A stretch of DNA of 64,000 nt from assembly GCF_963678635.1 (NCBI RefSeq), contig NW_026971334.1, positions 94,169 to 158,168 on the forward strand, in the 5' to 3' direction. The notes beneath the pieces are model-generated. The model searched no databases, was not told the DNA's origin, and saw nothing but the letters and a program-made list of their open reading frames with translations. Position 1 is the stretch's first letter. Each line of letters opens with the position of its first letter. The stretch comes from Symsagittifera roscoffensis (lineage: Eukaryota; Xenacoelomorpha; Acoela; Convolutidae). The position numbers and the translations under genes were made by a program. Positions 10,121-20,411 of this stretch are shown here, piece by piece.

Positions 10121-10318
10121 TGAGGCACAAGGGCAAGAAGTTCACATGGAACAACGCAGCAGAAGAGTCATTCCAGAGGATAAAGAAAGAGCTATGTGAG
10201 GCACCAGTACTGGGTATGCCGACTGAGAAAGGGATGTACGTGCTGAACTAGGGTTGCGTCGGTAGTTGCGATTTCTGGAATTCTCCATCAGGAACAAGAG
10301 TGGAATGGGAAGACAGTC

Positions 10319-13300
10319 TTGGGACCAATAGCGTACGGGAGCAAAGTCCTGAGTGACACAGAAATGAAGTATGGAGCACCGAAAGCAGAGATGTTCGCGG
10401 TGGTTACCTTTGTCGATAAATACAGGGCATACTCGGGCAGTGAGCCATTCAAGTTGCGAGTCGACAACCGGGCACTAAGCTGGCTGAAAACATACTCAAT
10501 GGACCAAAGTTACATCGGGAGGTGGATAGTTCGCCTGGATGGATACAATATGATAATTGAGCATAGAACACGAGATAAACATCAAAATGCCGACAGCTTG
10601 ATTAAGAAGACGGAGTTCTACGAGAGACAAGAACAAAGAGAGGCACACAGACCTGAGATCAAAGATGGCTTCTGCTTCATGTGTAAGGAAACGTACGACG
10701 GTCTTCCACTCACGAGATGGCTGGACAAATCAGGCAAACCGATTGAAGATCATCCCGAATTACCTAAAGAACCTCTAGAAAAGACCATCTTGGAGAAGAG
10801 CAGAAGGATTCCGATAGAGATAGTACTCAAGTCCAAGATCGTGAGGGAAACGCTCAAGGCGAAAGGTTATGATCTTAACCAGGTAGAAGCGGGAACTGCA
10901 CAGATAGATGATGACTTAATGAGGCTGCTTGAGAAACTTTCAGATGATAAGCCCGTGATCCAAGAGAAGGGTCAAGAGGAACCGGAAGTCACTATACTTC
11001 GGAGAAAAGAAACAGTGAACAATACTGACTCCTCAGCAGGAAGCGTCACTGATAGCAAGGACGTCGTGCGGTCCCTAGTTGACAAATTCCCCGAAAACAT
11101 CCTGGAGCAGACCAGAGTTAGGAAAAATAAAGTGGCGTTCAAAGAAGAAACTGAACATCTGGGACTAGGTCAAGAGTCCGGGGAGTGGTCCATGTTGACG
11201 GAAGAAGAAGAAACCGGAGAAGGGAAATTGTCCGGGGAGCGTGAAGAATGGGATGAAGACTCGGATGAGAGCAGCGAAAACCAAGACAGTCTGTGCATGA
11301 CATTGGCGGAAGAGAAGATAAGGCACCACGACAGGGAGTTACAGACGGATCCATCTTCAGCAACGTACAATCTAGACATACAAGAGATACGAGGTGGTGA
11401 AGAATTTGAGAAAATTGCGGTTTCAAGGAAGCCATTCAGGGAACTATCATGCAACTCAAACGTCAGAACGAATCTGGTGCCAGAAGATGATATGAAAATC
11501 GTGAAAAAGATGATATGCGTGAAGCTGAGTGATGACATCCACAACCCTGGTGAGATGAATGGACAGATCATGGCGCTAAAGGAGCATGTCAAGGCGAGAT
11601 ATAGGCTGTCAGACCTAATAAGAGCCCAAAAAAATGACAAAATGACAAGTAACCTCTCCAAATGGATCCAGTCGGGGGTCAAGGAGAAGGGCGAACTCGA
11701 GGAAGACAGCTACAAGATCTTGAGCCAGTTCTACAAAGAAAAGAAAGACTTACTCTATCACACAGCTGATGGGGTGGTAGCGTGCAAAAGGAGAGATGAG
11801 GAGAAGATATTACACAAACACAACCTCATCATACTACCACAATTGTATCAAACGGAGGTGCTTTTCAGATCGCACGACCACATGGGGCACCAGGGGATAG
11901 ATAAAGTACAACAAAGGATACTTCACATGTTTGATTGGCCCGGAATGAGAAAAGCTTGCGAGAGATGGGTGAATGCCTGCCTGGCATGTCTCCAGGTAAA
12001 AGACCCAAGGAAGATGAAGTTCCCCCTCAAGTCCGTTGAGAGCTCAGAGTTCAATGAAGTGGTGCAGATAGACCATCAAAAAATCAGCATGACGGAGTCG
12101 GGATATAACCAGATACTGGTTATAATAGATCACTTCACAAAGTTGGCGGAAGCGGTTCCGTGCCAGACAGCCTCGGCCGAGGAGACATGTGATCATCTGA
12201 TAACGCATTGGATATTGCGGTATGGTTGTCCAATGACTTTCCAGTCGGACAACAGCAAAGCTTTTGTGGGGGACTTGACAAAAGAATTGATGAGGAGATC
12301 GCACATTGCTCAAGCACACTCGACGACCTACCACCCACAGACCAACGGGTTGGTAGAGAGACAGAACAGGACACTGGTCAACATGTTAAGGGGGTACTGC
12401 TCAAGATACATGACGGACTGGGATAAATACCTGCCACAGGTAGTAGGGGCCTACAACAGTACACAGCACTCAACGACGGGCATCAGTCCTTTCATGATGT
12501 TGACGGGCAGGGAGAGAGCAATGCCTCTGACATTCTTTTACCCGGAATACGAGGGGAAAAGGACGTCGCCTCAGGCATACGTGAAAGAAGCAATCAAAAG
12601 ACAACAGGAGCTAAACGAGCTATGCAGGAGGAACACGGCGCAAGCACAAATGAGACAACGCAAGAAATATGACGAGAAAATATTACAAGCGAAGCCATAT
12701 GAAGTGGGCCAGTACGTGTGGGTCTTCCAAAATGTCATACCGCCCAAGGGAACAAAGAAACTACTCAAGAAGTGGAGGGGACCATTCATGATAACGGAAG
12801 TACATCAACAAGGACGGTTCTACCGCTTGAGTACTGGGCGAGCAGCACATTACGAAAATCTGAAGCCTCACGTCCCGTCCCCAGAAGACTGGTGCCTACC
12901 GAAAGACATGGAGGGTCTCGAGTACCTGGTGGTAGAACCAGCGTGTGAAGTGAATGAGAAGGGCACCAGGGAGAAAAATGATGGCAATGAAAACTTGAGC
13001 TTGGACGACAATGAAAAGATAGAGGTGGAGTCTGAAGCAGGATCGTTTGCAGAAGAAGACTGGAACGACCCGGAGCAAGATGAGGTGCCGAAGTGGATGG
13101 AGCCAGATCGACCAATATCACCGGGAACCAGAACTGGCAATCGTAAACGGACGGGTATGAGATACAACAGATACGGGGATGACTTCTTGATTGACAAGAT
13201 ACAGCCAGACAAATTGGGCGAGGAACTACTGAGTGCAGGCGAACTGGAAGCCGAAGAGGAATGGCAGGTCATTAACGATGGTGGACACTATCCGCAGGAA

Positions 13301-13939
13301 GACTACTCGACACCAGAATTGGAGACGGATCTCGAACAGAGTGAGATAGAGAGGAGGGAGAACACGAACTTGAGGATACTAGAGTGGATGCGCGATGTCA
13401 AAGACGAAAGCCACGAAGGACAAAGCATTCAACAAGTCGACGTGTCATCCGAAAAATATATAAAGGCAGAGGACCCTCTTTTCGGATGGACGGCAACAGA
13501 CAGGCCACTGGACATTCCTCCGGACAATTCAGACCCGACAACATCGACGGGGACGTCGATAAATATTTTTGTCCGGGGAGTGGGGGTAGGACTTACCCAC
13601 ACCGAAAATTTGATGACAAAGAAGCTCAAGGAAGTGAGAGAAACAAGCGAATTGGAACTGGAAGAGGAAGAGCCAGAGCCTACCATAGGTCGGAATTTCA
13701 AAACGAAACTTGAAATACCCAATGAGTACTCGGACAACATCATGATAACGGATAGCGACTTCATCCTGTCAAACAGGACTAGCGCGATCTGCATCACGAC
13801 GGACATGAGTTTAAAATCAAGACTGGAAGCTGACTTCAAAAGAGAGTACCAGAACGTGGAGTTTCTGTTTAGACAGAGACCAGGAAGGACTGGGAGGGAT
13901 GGCAGCGCTTCCACCATCAGTAGCACAAGTCCCGGGTAA
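10319..13939 (+). CDS. pol: Pol of element A1: RNase H, integrase, long acidic tail and start of macro-like domain
   Basis: It opens with gypsy RNase H (AYGSKVLSDTEMKYGAPKAE, VDNRALSWL, QNADSL). A charged linker of about 400 residues follows. The integrase has an HHCC zinc site (HDHMGH at about 11874; CLAC at about 11978) and catalytic Asp 12071, Asp 12248 and Glu 12356, giving D-x58-D-x35-E, then a GPF/Y-type module (KWRGPFMITEV). After integrase comes an unusual tail of about 390 residues: acidic, with a basic NRKRTGMRYNRYGDDF block, ending in the first strands of a macro-like domain (from about 13744). A 4-nt insertion at about 13885 breaks the frame. The true C-terminus is at 14189. Confidence 0.88.
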   Translation: MGPIAYGSKVLSDTEMKYGAPKAEMFAVVTFVDKYRAYSGSEPFKLRVDNRALSWLKTYSMDQSYIGRWIVRLDGYNMIIEHRTRDKHQNADSLIKKTEFYERQEQREAHRPEIKDGFCFMCKETYDGLPLTRWLDKSGKPIEDHPELPKEPLEKTILEKSRRIPIEIVLKSKIVRETLKAKGYDLNQVEAGTAQIDDDLMRLLEKLSDDKPVIQEKGQEEPEVTILRRKETVNNTDSSAGSVTDSKDVVRSLVDKFPENILEQTRVRKNKVAFKEETEHLGLGQESGEWSMLTEEEETGEGKLSGEREEWDEDSDESSENQDSLCMTLAEEKIRHHDRELQTDPSSATYNLDIQEIRGGEEFEKIAVSRKPFRELSCNSNVRTNLVPEDDMKIVKKMICVKLSDDIHNPGEMNGQIMALKEHVKARYRLSDLIRAQKNDKMTSNLSKWIQSGVKEKGELEEDSYKILSQFYKEKKDLLYHTADGVVACKRRDEEKILHKHNLIILPQLYQTEVLFRSHDHMGHQGIDKVQQRILHMFDWPGMRKACERWVNACLACLQVKDPRKMKFPLKSVESSEFNEVVQIDHQKISMTESGYNQILVIIDHFTKLAEAVPCQTASAEETCDHLITHWILRYGCPMTFQSDNSKAFVGDLTKELMRRSHIAQAHSTTYHPQTNGLVERQNRTLVNMLRGYCSRYMTDWDKYLPQVVGAYNSTQHSTTGISPFMMLTGRERAMPLTFFYPEYEGKRTSPQAYVKEAIKRQQELNELCRRNTAQAQMRQRKKYDEKILQAKPYEVGQYVWVFQNVIPPKGTKKLLKKWRGPFMITEVHQQGRFYRLSTGRAAHYENLKPHVPSPEDWCLPKDMEGLEYLVVEPACEVNEKGTREKNDGNENLSLDDNEKIEVESEAGSFAEEDWNDPEQDEVPKWMEPDRPISPGTRTGNRKRTGMRYNRYGDDFLIDKIQPDKLGEELLSAGELEAEEEWQVINDGGHYPQEDYSTPELETDLEQSEIERRENTNLRILEWMRDVKDESHEGQSIQQVDVSSEKYIKAEDPLFGWTATDRPLDIPPDNSDPTTSTGTSINIFVRGVGVGLTHTENLMTKKLKEVRETSELELEEEEPEPTIGRNFKTKLEIPNEYSDNIMITDSDFILSNRTSAICITTDMSLKSRLEADFKREYQNVEFLFRQRPGRTGRDGSASTISSTSPG

Positions 13940-14189
13940 ATACCTGTGCTTCCTAGTGACGAGGGTCAATGACAGGAACACAATTGATCCCGAACACGTG
14001 ATGTTGGCACTAACAAGACTACGAGACTTCATGATTGAAAGAGGAATAGCGGAGGTCTCAATGCCGGTGTGTGACCCAAACAGGGGCAAATTGAGCCCAA
14101 GGGAATTGTACGCTATCCTACACGTAGTCTTCGCGGAAACTGAGATAATGGTGTATCTTCACAAGAAATACTACTTGAGCATCGCCTGA
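13744..14189 (+). CDS. C-terminal macro-domain-like module of Pol, element A1 (split by a frameshift)
   Basis: The first part lies in the 10319 frame to about 13885 (DFILSNRTSAICITTDMS, then a helix LEADFKREY). The rest is in the frame 13899-14189 (GKYLCFLVTRVND ... RLRDFMIERGI ... HVVFAETEI ... YLHKKYYLSIA, stop TGA). In A2 the two halves are one frame. Order and spacing resemble ADP-ribose-binding macro domains of the OARD1/TARG1 type: a strand with alternating hydrophobics, an FK-bearing helix, an LVT strand, a helix followed by a proline-bearing strand, and a VF..T.I strand. The usual GCG-D substrate loop is replaced by D-P-N-x-G-K-L, so activity is doubtful. The fold call is inference from motifs. 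Confidence 0.5.
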
Positions 14190-14460
14190 ATTGGGTACAC
14201 GGGGGTCTCGAGTTGGGCGTGAGGGAGGAGTCTTGAGTTAGGTACTGGGGTGCGGCACAGGTAAAGGGATCTTAAAACGCGATTGGCATGACAGTTGAAT
14301 TTTAGAAGAATTGACGGTGCTAAAACATAAAATGAATCTGCATGCTTTTAGGGAAATTCCAAATGAATTGTTTTAAGTGGGATGAAAATGATAAGATTTT
14401 AACCATACTGGTAAAAGGGGGGTTTCTAGGTTAGGAACATGACTTGTTAAGTCTTAATAT

Positions 14461-14475
14461 GGTTTCTGTTTTCAG
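14461..14475 (+). promoter_or_regulatory. Candidate 3' splice acceptor before the accessory ORFs
   Basis: A T-rich tract ending TTCAG (14471-14475) precedes ATCAAGTTTG. The A2 counterpart, TGTTATTTTCAG ending at 60172, keeps the T-rich tract and CAG while the surroundings have diverged. It lies about 250 bp before the first accessory ATG, where an env acceptor would be expected in a retrovirus. Confidence 0.4.
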
Positions 14476-14599
14476 ATCAAGTTTGAAAAACAAAGTTGAA
14501 AATCCAACTATACTCAAGCGAGAGACAGAAAGGGAAATCTTGATTGAACTCGCGATAATCGACACCTGCAGCAAGTTTGCAAGGGAACATTTCTAGAGA

Positions 14600-14700
14600 A
14601 TTCTTGAGTTGGGTAATTCTTGAGTTGGGAAGGTAATTCTTGAGTCGGTAAGGTAATTCTTGAGTCGGTAAGGTAATTCTTGAGCTGGTTAATACTTGAA
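14600..14700 (+). repeat. CTTGAG-bearing 20-bp tandem array
   Basis: Five copies of ATTCTTGAG occur here. The three downstream units have the form ATTCTTGAGTCGGTAAGGTA (20 bp), with slightly different units at both ends. It lies just upstream of the ATG at 14722. A2 has an unrelated-looking array here that carries the reverse complement of the same hexamer (CTCAAG). Confidence 0.75.
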
Positions 14701-14721
14701 TACATCCCGAAGTCACAGAGA

Positions 14722-17700
14722 ATGGCAGACAGGTTCTGGAAATCCATGCCCGTGGCCCTGAAGAAGCCTTACTCTCGATGAACTGTACAGACGCCTGAGG
14801 GACCTGGATTATACCCAAATAGACGAGAGAATGGCGGTAATGCTGAATGCCATCCTCCAGCTGGAAGAACAGGGTGAGTGCAGGGAGTCTGCGACGGAGG
14901 CTGTCTTGAATGTCGGCTACACCACCGAGGGAATATCAAATCAGGAAAAGACCAGATGGTTGTCTTGGAATGTGGATGGAGGAGTAAGGGGCTTTGACTT
15001 GGCAAGGAATCCTGGCCTGAGCAACAATACCGAATATGGCGCAGAAGAATTCCCACTACCAACTAGGCCATCAGCAAGATCGACAGGCCAGAGCTCGAGT
15101 AAGGTGCCATCGATGACGCGAGCGCAACAAACGACTGAGGCATATCCGGATCTTAGTGTTCTAAAGAAAGAGCTTGAGAAGACGCAGAGGGAAAGGAACA
15201 AGGCGAACCTCGATCGGGATCAAGCAAAGCTGGATCGGGAAAGGCACCAGGCGGTCATCGAACGAGATCAGACTCTGAGGTTGCTTGAGATGCTGCGGGC
15301 TGAACATCAGCAGGAACTAAGGGTGCGGGAGAATGCCGCGAATTGTGAGCAACTGAAGTCGGAGATGGAGAGAATAGAACAACGACAACGTGAACTTGAT
15401 GCACAGAAGGGAGCCAGGCCAAAGGAGCGAGTGGTCACCAGCTCGAGGCCAGAGTCACGCATGGAAGTGGATGAAGCCCCCAGGGCAAAAGGAAGGTTCA
15501 ACCTTGAGCGCGAGGCTCGAGAACACATGAGTGAAGGGTTGGAATCCTGGATACCGAATGAAGCAACGTCCTCCTTGCGCAGCCTAGAAACGCAGCCCAT
15601 ACACCCGCTGATGGATGTGGTACTGCCGGGATATACTCCAACCTCAACCTTGAGCGGCAGTCAGGTGAGCGGCAGCTCATCGCGTCTGAAGGAGCTGAAC
15701 GAGAGATTGCGGCAGAGAAGTCGTGAAAGCTCGGCAAGGGCGGAGCTTCCTCCAACGTGGAGGGAACAGCCGGTCAGGAGCGTCATGATCTTGAGTTATA
15801 AGAAGAACACCGAAAAGAGATACCACAGGCACAATCGGCTGGATTGGAATTCGGAACAGAGGGCCAGGAGGGATTGCTTTCATGATGCAGCCTGGGTGGA
15901 ATACCTTTCGCCACCCCGTGTGCCAGAAGGCGCGGTTCACCTAATTATAGGGGACAGCCTATTGCGGGTGTTGACCCGGATCCAATCGCACTGGCAGACA
16001 GGAATCTTGAGTTTCGCTGGAGCTGCCACGCCACAGATATTGGCAACACTTGAGATGCTAGGGATGACAAAATTATACACCGTGACCCTGATGATCGGAA
16101 CGAATGATGTATCAAGGGGAGAAGCGATGAAAGTGACGAGGCTGCACGACAAGATGAGCTGCCTTCTCGAGGAGCTGAGGATCCAGATGGATCTCATCCT
16201 GTTGACAGTATGTACTGTCCCTTATAACATGAAGTTCGATCAGCACGCCTTGGAAATGAACAAGAAGGTGCGGAACCTAAACGGGGTGATCCGAGAAATC
16301 CCCCTGAAGAGTGTGCTCCCCATCAGATTGTTGGACGTGGCGGAGCGGATGGAGCAAGCGGGATTCCCTGAAGACACCTCCAACGATGGAATCCACTTTG
16401 ACAGACCGAGGGGGGTAGAGTGGCTGAATGACGTCTTTCAAGGACACATAAATGCGCTAGAGGCGGATCTGCTAGAGACGGCCCAATTCACATTCGGGCC
16501 ACCTCCGAACCCACCATTCCTTGCCTCGAGGGCCTTGTCTAGTCGTTTGGGACCGAGGGTCGACTCTAGAGACAGCTCAAGGAGCAACCAGGCCAGATTG
16601 CCGAGTGCCATGCCAATGGAGTCTAAGGAGGTGACGTCATCAACGCCCCCAGGTTCGGTAATATCCTCAGTGGTAGTGGCAGAGAGCAAGCGGGTGGAGA
16701 GGCCTATGGAGACCACTCGCTTGAGATATCCAGAGAAGGTGAAAGGGCTGGACCTAGAAGGTTTGGAATGCAGGCGAGAATTGGCGGAGACTCTGGGTAT
16801 TGAACGAGTGTCGCACGAAGACTTGAGCAGACATCATTGCGTGGACTGGTTGAAGGCTCATGAGACGCACTTCTCGAGAGCAAAACTGATGGAGACCGCG
16901 GACCTGACCGGAATTCCCACGAAAGCGATCATGGGACCTATCAACTATAGACCCCTCAAGCTGCTGGGGAGTCCTGGACTCATAGCAGAACCCCCCAAAC
17001 ACCGAACGAGCATCGCCAGGATCAGATTGGCGACCCCGGCACAGTTGAGGGTAGTGGACAAGCTGCTGAATCCGGGGGAAATGGAATTGCCAGATGCCGC
17101 CTACGAAGGCACGAGGTTGGCGGAAGATCCCAGGTACGGGAAGCCCTGTGGGAGCACCCAGCTGGCCAAGACTTTGGCAGTTTACGATAGAGCAGATCCA
17201 GGTGCTGCGAGGGTAGTCATTGTGGCGGGATCAGACTTCGAAGGAACGTCTCCTAAGCTGTTTTGGCCGGAGACTCTGATATACTCTTTGCCAGGAGCCG
17301 AACTAAACCAGATGTTAACTCTGGTGGTGGCAATAAAGTCGGAGATGCCCTGTGAGCCTGAGCTGCTGTTGTTTTCAGGAATGAATATTCATCTGCACGC
17401 GGCTGGACTTCTTGAGCAGCTGAAAGGCAATGAACCAACACCGAGGAAGATATGGGAAGCCATTCAGACGTTGTTTGCGGCAATGAATGAGGTGCAAGAG
17501 AATGTTGTCTCGAGATTCGGCTCCAAGACGAAGGTAGTGTTCACTACATCCCCTGGATACGCGAATATGCCACCCGCCCTACAATTCGTGTACGCGGTCT
17601 TGATCCTGATAGCAGAGGGAAAAGAATGGCGAATCCTAATGGCAGCCCCCAATCGGGAATTGGAGCCATCGAACCTGAGGCTCCGCAAGTCAGAATTGGC

Positions 17701-19120
17701 AGCGGCATGGGCGGACATATCTCATGCACTGAGAGGCTTTTATGGATTAGCCGACATCCTGATCGTATTGGACGAGGTGCTCTTGCTAGAGATATCGAAC
17801 TTTGCCAGGCAACTTAAGTTCAGCCCAGTAATTGGGGACGATCAACCGGCGATAAACCAATTGACGGCCAGCTTGTGGTTTCGGAGCATGGAGGTGACGA
17901 TCACAGGTTCGACCGGCAAGTCTAGAGGCCCGAGTAACGAGAGAAGAAATGTGGCCGAAACGGAGAAACAATTAGAGTCGATGGCATATCGTCTGACGCA
18001 AGAGAATGGCTGGTGGCCATTTTTGACACCAAGGCTGGAGAACGCCACGAATAAGACGAGGGAGGTTGTACCACCCCTCGTGAAGCAAGTCTGGAGTTTT
18101 CTAGAGAAGCAACTCGAGCTGGCCGAAGGAAGAGAGATGACGGTTGCCAGATTTGTCTCGGCAGCCAATGAAGTGACAATTGGAGGGTTCTGGAGAGAGC
18201 ACGCAGAGGGCGAGCTGAGGACTAGAAGGGATCACGAGATTCTGAAGTTCTTGAGTCCTTGCTGGGGGAAAGAATTCATGGCGGAAATGTTCGGCACCAA
18301 GGCGACTATCTTTGGAACCTTTGTCCAGGAGATACTGGGCATGCCCATCAGCCTGCTCTTGGCTTTATATCTGGTTTGCCCCAGATACTTGTTCAACATG
18401 GGCCCAGCGTACATGTTTAGTCGAGGAGTAGAGACACTCCGGGTTGATGGGTATCTGGCACTAGTGCTCTTAACCCATGGGGAATTGGTGTCATTTCATC
18501 GATTGATGAAATATGGGGAGCCCTTGTCAATGGGGAAGGTCCACTCGAGTATCGACACCTATTCTTACAAGTGTGCCGCGGGGTTGAAGACGCTGTTAGT
18601 GCAATACCTCATGATGCAGAATCGGCACATGACGGGTGAAGAGAAGAACCCAAAATCGAGAGAAGAGTGGAAGAAGATGAATGGAGGTTTGCCTCTGTTG
18701 ACGGACTTGTACCTGGCAATGAGGTCGGACCCGATGGGGATAATCCGGGGTCTAGAGGAGGTGGTAACCTGCATTTACGGTCCAGCAGTGACGTACGCAT
18801 TTCCAGATCCCCTGGTGACAACGTATCGTTACTCTGTAACGCACTTGAGTCTTATCAGCATACTGGATGGGACGGCGCTCAATTGGTGTCAGCAGGAGGT
18901 ACTCAGGGCACAAATCAGCAATACGGTACTCTTTGGAAAAGTGAAAGATGCCGAGTTGATAGAGTACAACTTCAGGGGACAGCTGCAATGTAGGATGGGA
19001 GGCAAACGTGAGGGCCCCCATCGAGACATATCCCAAGTTCTGGAACTTGAACCCACTGACAGCGGACGGACGGGAGATCTTGAGGATTCCTGCTTGGAAG
19101 GACAGCTTTGCCCTGGTTAA
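14722..19120 (+). CDS. Accessory ORF2 of element A1 (about 1,430+ aa) with SGNH/GDSL hydrolase-like domain
   Basis: By comparison with A2 the start is the ATG at 14722 (MADRFWKSMP). An extra T near 14769 breaks the frame, and the long frame counted here runs from 14831 to 19120. Numbering from 14831: a coiled coil of RDQ-type heptads (about 100-195); an SGNH-hydrolase-like domain with GDS 374-376, a Gly block (FAGAAT), GTND 423-426 and DGIH 519-522, the four expected blocks; a second Rossmann-like segment (about 795-990) with VIVAGSDF and ELLLFSGMN; then a helical region with hydrophobic runs but no clear membrane anchor. The last 35 or so residues look out of frame, so the protein probably continues into the next ORF. 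Substrate is unknown. Confidence 0.7.
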
Positions 19121-20411
19121 GAGGGAACTAGAGGCCATAATGGAGAAAGAAATCCTGCCAGCCACCTTGCCCGAGTTCCCGATAGTCAGGAGGATGACCT
19201 TGGGAATGAACAGTCCCTTAGTAGTTCCATCCATATTTGCGAGGATGACAACGGAGGAGATGCAGAAAGACTTCACTGATGGCTGGGATCCCCTGTTCAT
19301 CGGCTACACGGCGGCGGTTTATTTCCACACAAGCGAGGCGAAGATAAATTCCTGGACGACGCAAGCAAAAAAGATGAGAGGCTCGTTGCCACCCGGATAT
19401 GAGGTGCGAAAGGTCTTGAGAGCTCTTGAGCAAGATGGGCATGAGAACATGCTGCCAGTGTGGGACGATGGCAGGATGATCATGAAGGAGGGGCATATTG
19501 CATTGGCGGACGACATGAAATTCGCGACACGAAAGTATAGGGCACCCTATGGCTTAGAACAGGTGGAAATGAGACAGGAGGGAAAAGAACTGGATGCAGC
19601 AGGTCAACTGTATGTGGCCCTGACGGAGTACAAGAGATTGGACCCGGCGACACCATCACCACTGTCAGTGGATACACCTGGAGACAAGAGGAGTGGACCC
19701 GTGGAAGACCGGTTCAAGACAATTCTCAAGAGAAGAAGAGCTGAGTCAGAAGAAGAGAGTATGGATGAAACTCTCAGCGAAGCCGGCGAAGACATGGAAG
19801 TGGGGAATACGCCGGAACCAAAGCCATCAGGGGAGGAGCTCACCACTCAAGAGCTGTTGAAAGACTTGAGCGAGGAGAATTGGGCAGACACTGCCACTCC
19901 ACCTCTGACCCCGTCTCCCCGGAAAAACCTGGAATTGCCATTGGCGAGCGAGACCTCCAATATGGGGATGATACTCTTGAGTTCGGAGGAAAGGGAAAAG
20001 AATACATACGAAGGAAACAAGGACATGTTCCTGGGGACTCTGGACGACGACGCTTGGCAAAATTTCTTGAAGGAATTCAATCAAGAAGTGGGCAGCGAGA
20101 CGACGCTGGACAAATTCAAGGATGAACTGTGGGACACAGTTGTGAAGTTTGGAGAACCACTTCTGATGGGGACAGGCCTGGATGAGAAGGCGAGAAAGGA
20201 GTTGCTGAACAAGCTGATAGAGCTGAGGAAGTCACGATCAAAGACTAGAGATGAAAAATGTGAAGACAGCTCTACTCTGAAACAAAAAACTGTAGATAAA
20301 ATAGTTGATGATATAAAAGGGGATGAGGTTGGGACTAGTAATATGATTAAAAGTACTAATATCCTTAAGGCTCGAGCAGGGGGAGGCAAGAGATGGAAGG
20401 GTTGGAGGTAG
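19008..20411 (+). CDS. Accessory ORF3 of element A1 (467 aa), probably the continuation of ORF2
   Basis: The frame is open from 18963 and has no ATG near its beginning (19008 is GTG; the first ATG is at about 19137). It is in a different frame from ORF2, so a frameshift linking the two is likelier than a separate start. The N-terminal part looks globular (WNLNPLTADGREILRIPAW, GYTAAVYFHTSEAKINSW). The middle has a basic KRRR followed by a long acidic, Ser/Pro-rich stretch. The C-terminus is Lys-rich and ends in a basic GGGKRWKGWR. I recognise no family. It ends 19 nt after the ATG of the next ORF. An identical copy is at 26804-28207. Confidence 0.6.
   Translation: MRAPIETYPKFWNLNPLTADGREILRIPAWKDSFALVKRELEAIMEKEILPATLPEFPIVRRMTLGMNSPLVVPSIFARMTTEEMQKDFTDGWDPLFIGYTAAVYFHTSEAKINSWTTQAKKMRGSLPPGYEVRKVLRALEQDGHENMLPVWDDGRMIMKEGHIALADDMKFATRKYRAPYGLEQVEMRQEGKELDAAGQLYVALTEYKRLDPATPSPLSVDTPGDKRSGPVEDRFKTILKRRRAESEEESMDETLSEAGEDMEVGNTPEPKPSGEELTTQELLKDLSEENWADTATPPLTPSPRKNLELPLASETSNMGMILLSSEEREKNTYEGNKDMFLGTLDDDAWQNFLKEFNQEVGSETTLDKFKDELWDTVVKFGEPLLMGTGLDEKARKELLNKLIELRKSRSKTRDEKCEDSSTLKQKTVDKIVDDIKGDEVGTSNMIKSTNILKARAGGGKRWKGWR

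Larger units (their letters stand above)
14190..14721 (+). other. Spacer between pol and the accessory cassette, element A1
   Basis: No gene is seen. It holds CTCGAG/CTTGAG-bearing G-rich sequence after the pol stop, an AT-rich middle, an acceptor-like site at 14475 and a short CTTGAG repeat array. The corresponding region of A2 (59936-60392) keeps the order and the acceptor, but the repeat array differs. Confidence 0.6.
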
